DNA of 7,354 nt from NCBI GenBank assembly GCA_028709405.1, contig JAQVXB010000025.1:1-7354 (forward strand). Direction: 5' to 3'. Shown here piece after piece: positions 6,488-7,354 of the stretch (position 1 is its first letter; every line of letters begins with the position of its first letter). The stretch comes from Candidatus Shapirobacteria bacterium. Lineage in GTDB: Bacteria; Patescibacteriota; Microgenomatia; UBA12405. Both the position numbers and the translations under genes were made by a program. The notes under the pieces are model-generated. The model had not been told where the DNA came from, ran no database searches, and was given only the letters and a program-made list of their open reading frames with translations.

Positions 6488-7354
6488 TTAGCGTTTTTCG
6501 ACATTAAATAGAGGACCGACAATAGAAATATTGGCTGGAGCACGAATATTAAAAAGGCTTTTAAAAATAGAACCAGTAATAGAAACATTGCCACTATCTC
6601 CAGAAAAAGAAATAGTATTGGTTCTACCTTCTGCTTTATTCCAATCAGTAACAGAGGCCGAACTAATGGAATTAAATGGAGTTCCACCTCGATTTTTAAG
6701 TTCGATTTTGACCTTTTCAGGGTTCCAAGTATCAGTGCAACCACCAGAAGGATTGTCTTGGTAGCACAGATGATTTTGAATAGAAGAATCTTTTTGATAA
6801 AGCAAAACGACATTAACAATGTCGGCTACTTCTGATGGTTTTAGCCAAGCTGATTTGTTGTATTCTTTACGATAACCTTGAGCCGAATAAAAACAAGGAG
6901 ATTCCCGATCATAAGCTTTAGCAAATAAATCATCAAAAGAATTAATATCACCATTAGTATCTCTAAGCCTTTTAGTCCAAGAAGTTTCCCCACCCCAAAC
7001 GTCAGCAGAAGTAAAAGTATAACCACCAGCAGTAGAAGCAAACCAAGCTTTTATGGGCTGGCCTCCAGAAGTAATAACTTTACCACGAGTAGCATTGACG
7101 GCGGCTATCCAACGGTCATTATTAATTTCTTTTTTGACAACTTGGTCTTTTTGGCTGGGATAAAGATAACCTTTTTCACCATAGACTCGAAGAGCATAAG
7201 ACCTAGCGGCCATGGCCTGAGCTTGTAGGGCAGATTCTGGCCAACTAGTAGGCATTTCATAAATATGTTTTAAATATTCTTCGATATTCATTACTTCGTT
7301 ATTAAAGGTTTGACCAAATTCGTTAGTGCCATTAACTTTTACATTCTCCCCTTC
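6488..7354 (-). CDS. SpoIID/LytB-domain peptidoglycan-active protein, 5' end cut by window edge
   Basis: The frame is open to the right edge: 288 codons plus a TAA stop, with the N-terminus outside. An ATG at 7291 lies inside the conserved domain and is not the start. SpoIID proteins are lytic transglycosylases that cut the glycan strands of stripped peptidoglycan; LytB-type relatives act as modifiers of wall enzymes. Fragment residues 23-55 carry the signature NIEEYLKHIYEMPTSWP, where E33 aligns with the catalytic Glu, followed by ALQAQAMAARSYAL, where R51 aligns with the conserved Arg. STAGGYTFTSADVWGG (107-122) is the second hallmark block. The C-terminal part (about 221-288) ends in strands including SIFKSLFNIRAPANI and PLFNVEK. 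Three cysteines (154, 197, 206) occur in the middle. The usual late GHGxGMSQ-type motif is absent from the visible part. A secretion signal would be expected upstream. The next gene begins 67 bases on. In a non-sporulating cell, a role in wall remodelling is inferred. Confidence 0.93.
   Translation of the reverse strand, partial: EGENVKVNGTNEFGQTFNNEVMNIEEYLKHIYEMPTSWPESALQAQAMAARSYALRVYGEKGYLYPSQKDQVVKKEINNDRWIAAVNATRGKVITSGGQPIKAWFASTAGGYTFTSADVWGGETSWTKRLRDTNGDINSFDDLFAKAYDRESPCFYSAQGYRKEYNKSAWLKPSEVADIVNVVLLYQKDSSIQNHLCYQDNPSGGCTDTWNPEKVKIELKNRGGTPFNSISSASVTDWNKAEGRTNTISFSGDSGNVSITGSIFKSLFNIRAPANISIVGPLFNVEKR

Noticed and set aside
6531..6764. 77-codon plus-strand ORF
   Set aside because: It lies wholly antisense within the well-supported SpoIID-like gene and its product has no recognisable features.
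6478..6819. 113-codon minus-strand ORF rich in Leu and Ile
   Set aside because: It is an out-of-frame shadow of the SpoIID-like gene; its hydrophobic, low-complexity product reflects AT-rich codons read in the wrong frame. The same applies to the 66-codon frame at 6841-7041.
7289..7291. ATG at 7291 as the start of the SpoIID-like gene
   Set aside because: The frame stays open upstream to the window edge, and this Met lies inside the conserved domain just before the EMPTSWP catalytic block. Starting there would remove the strand expected ahead of it and any export signal.

Overview
The window is about 70% A+T by eye. All six genes lie on the minus strand, so they read from base 7354 down to base 1. 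The coding style suggests a small-genome Candidate Phyla Radiation (Patescibacteria) bacterium: AT-rich codons, few or no Shine-Dalgarno sites, apparently leaderless promoters, a DUF5657-like mini membrane protein and a SpoIID-like protein of a type I associate with that group. A Microgenomates-type lineage is possible, but this is inference. No in-frame TGA occurs in any gene, including the roughly 1000-codon one, so UGA does not appear to be reassigned.

Layout in reading order. (1) A SpoIID/LytB-family peptidoglycan-active protein, cut at its 5' end by the window edge (6488-7354). (2) A 67-base gap with a period-7 repeat and a leaderless-looking extended -10 promoter. (3) A three-gene membrane block: a bPH2/YdbS-like protein with two membrane segments (5689-6420), a 76-residue two-helix protein of probable DUF5657 type that overlaps it by 8 bases (5466-5696), and, 12 bases on, a 622-residue single-pass protein (3585-5453). 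The last has a degenerate PP2C-like cytoplasmic domain, one membrane helix, a coiled coil and an external beta-propeller. (4) A 60-base gap with a GC-rich inverted repeat and a second extended -10 promoter very like the first. (5) smpB, the tmRNA partner (3111-3524), with a GTG start and an unusually short C-terminal tail. (6) A 102-base gap with a weak promoter candidate. (7) A very large, unrecognised, probably cytoplasmic protein of more than 1002 residues that runs off base 1.

Genes 5689-6420, 5466-5696 and 3585-5453 look like one transcript devoted to the cell envelope. The SpoIID-like gene just upstream may belong to the same theme. smpB has its own promoter and serves ribosome rescue. 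The large gene may be read from smpB's promoter or from its own. I saw no tRNA, rRNA, CRISPR array, insertion sequence or convincing intrinsic terminator.
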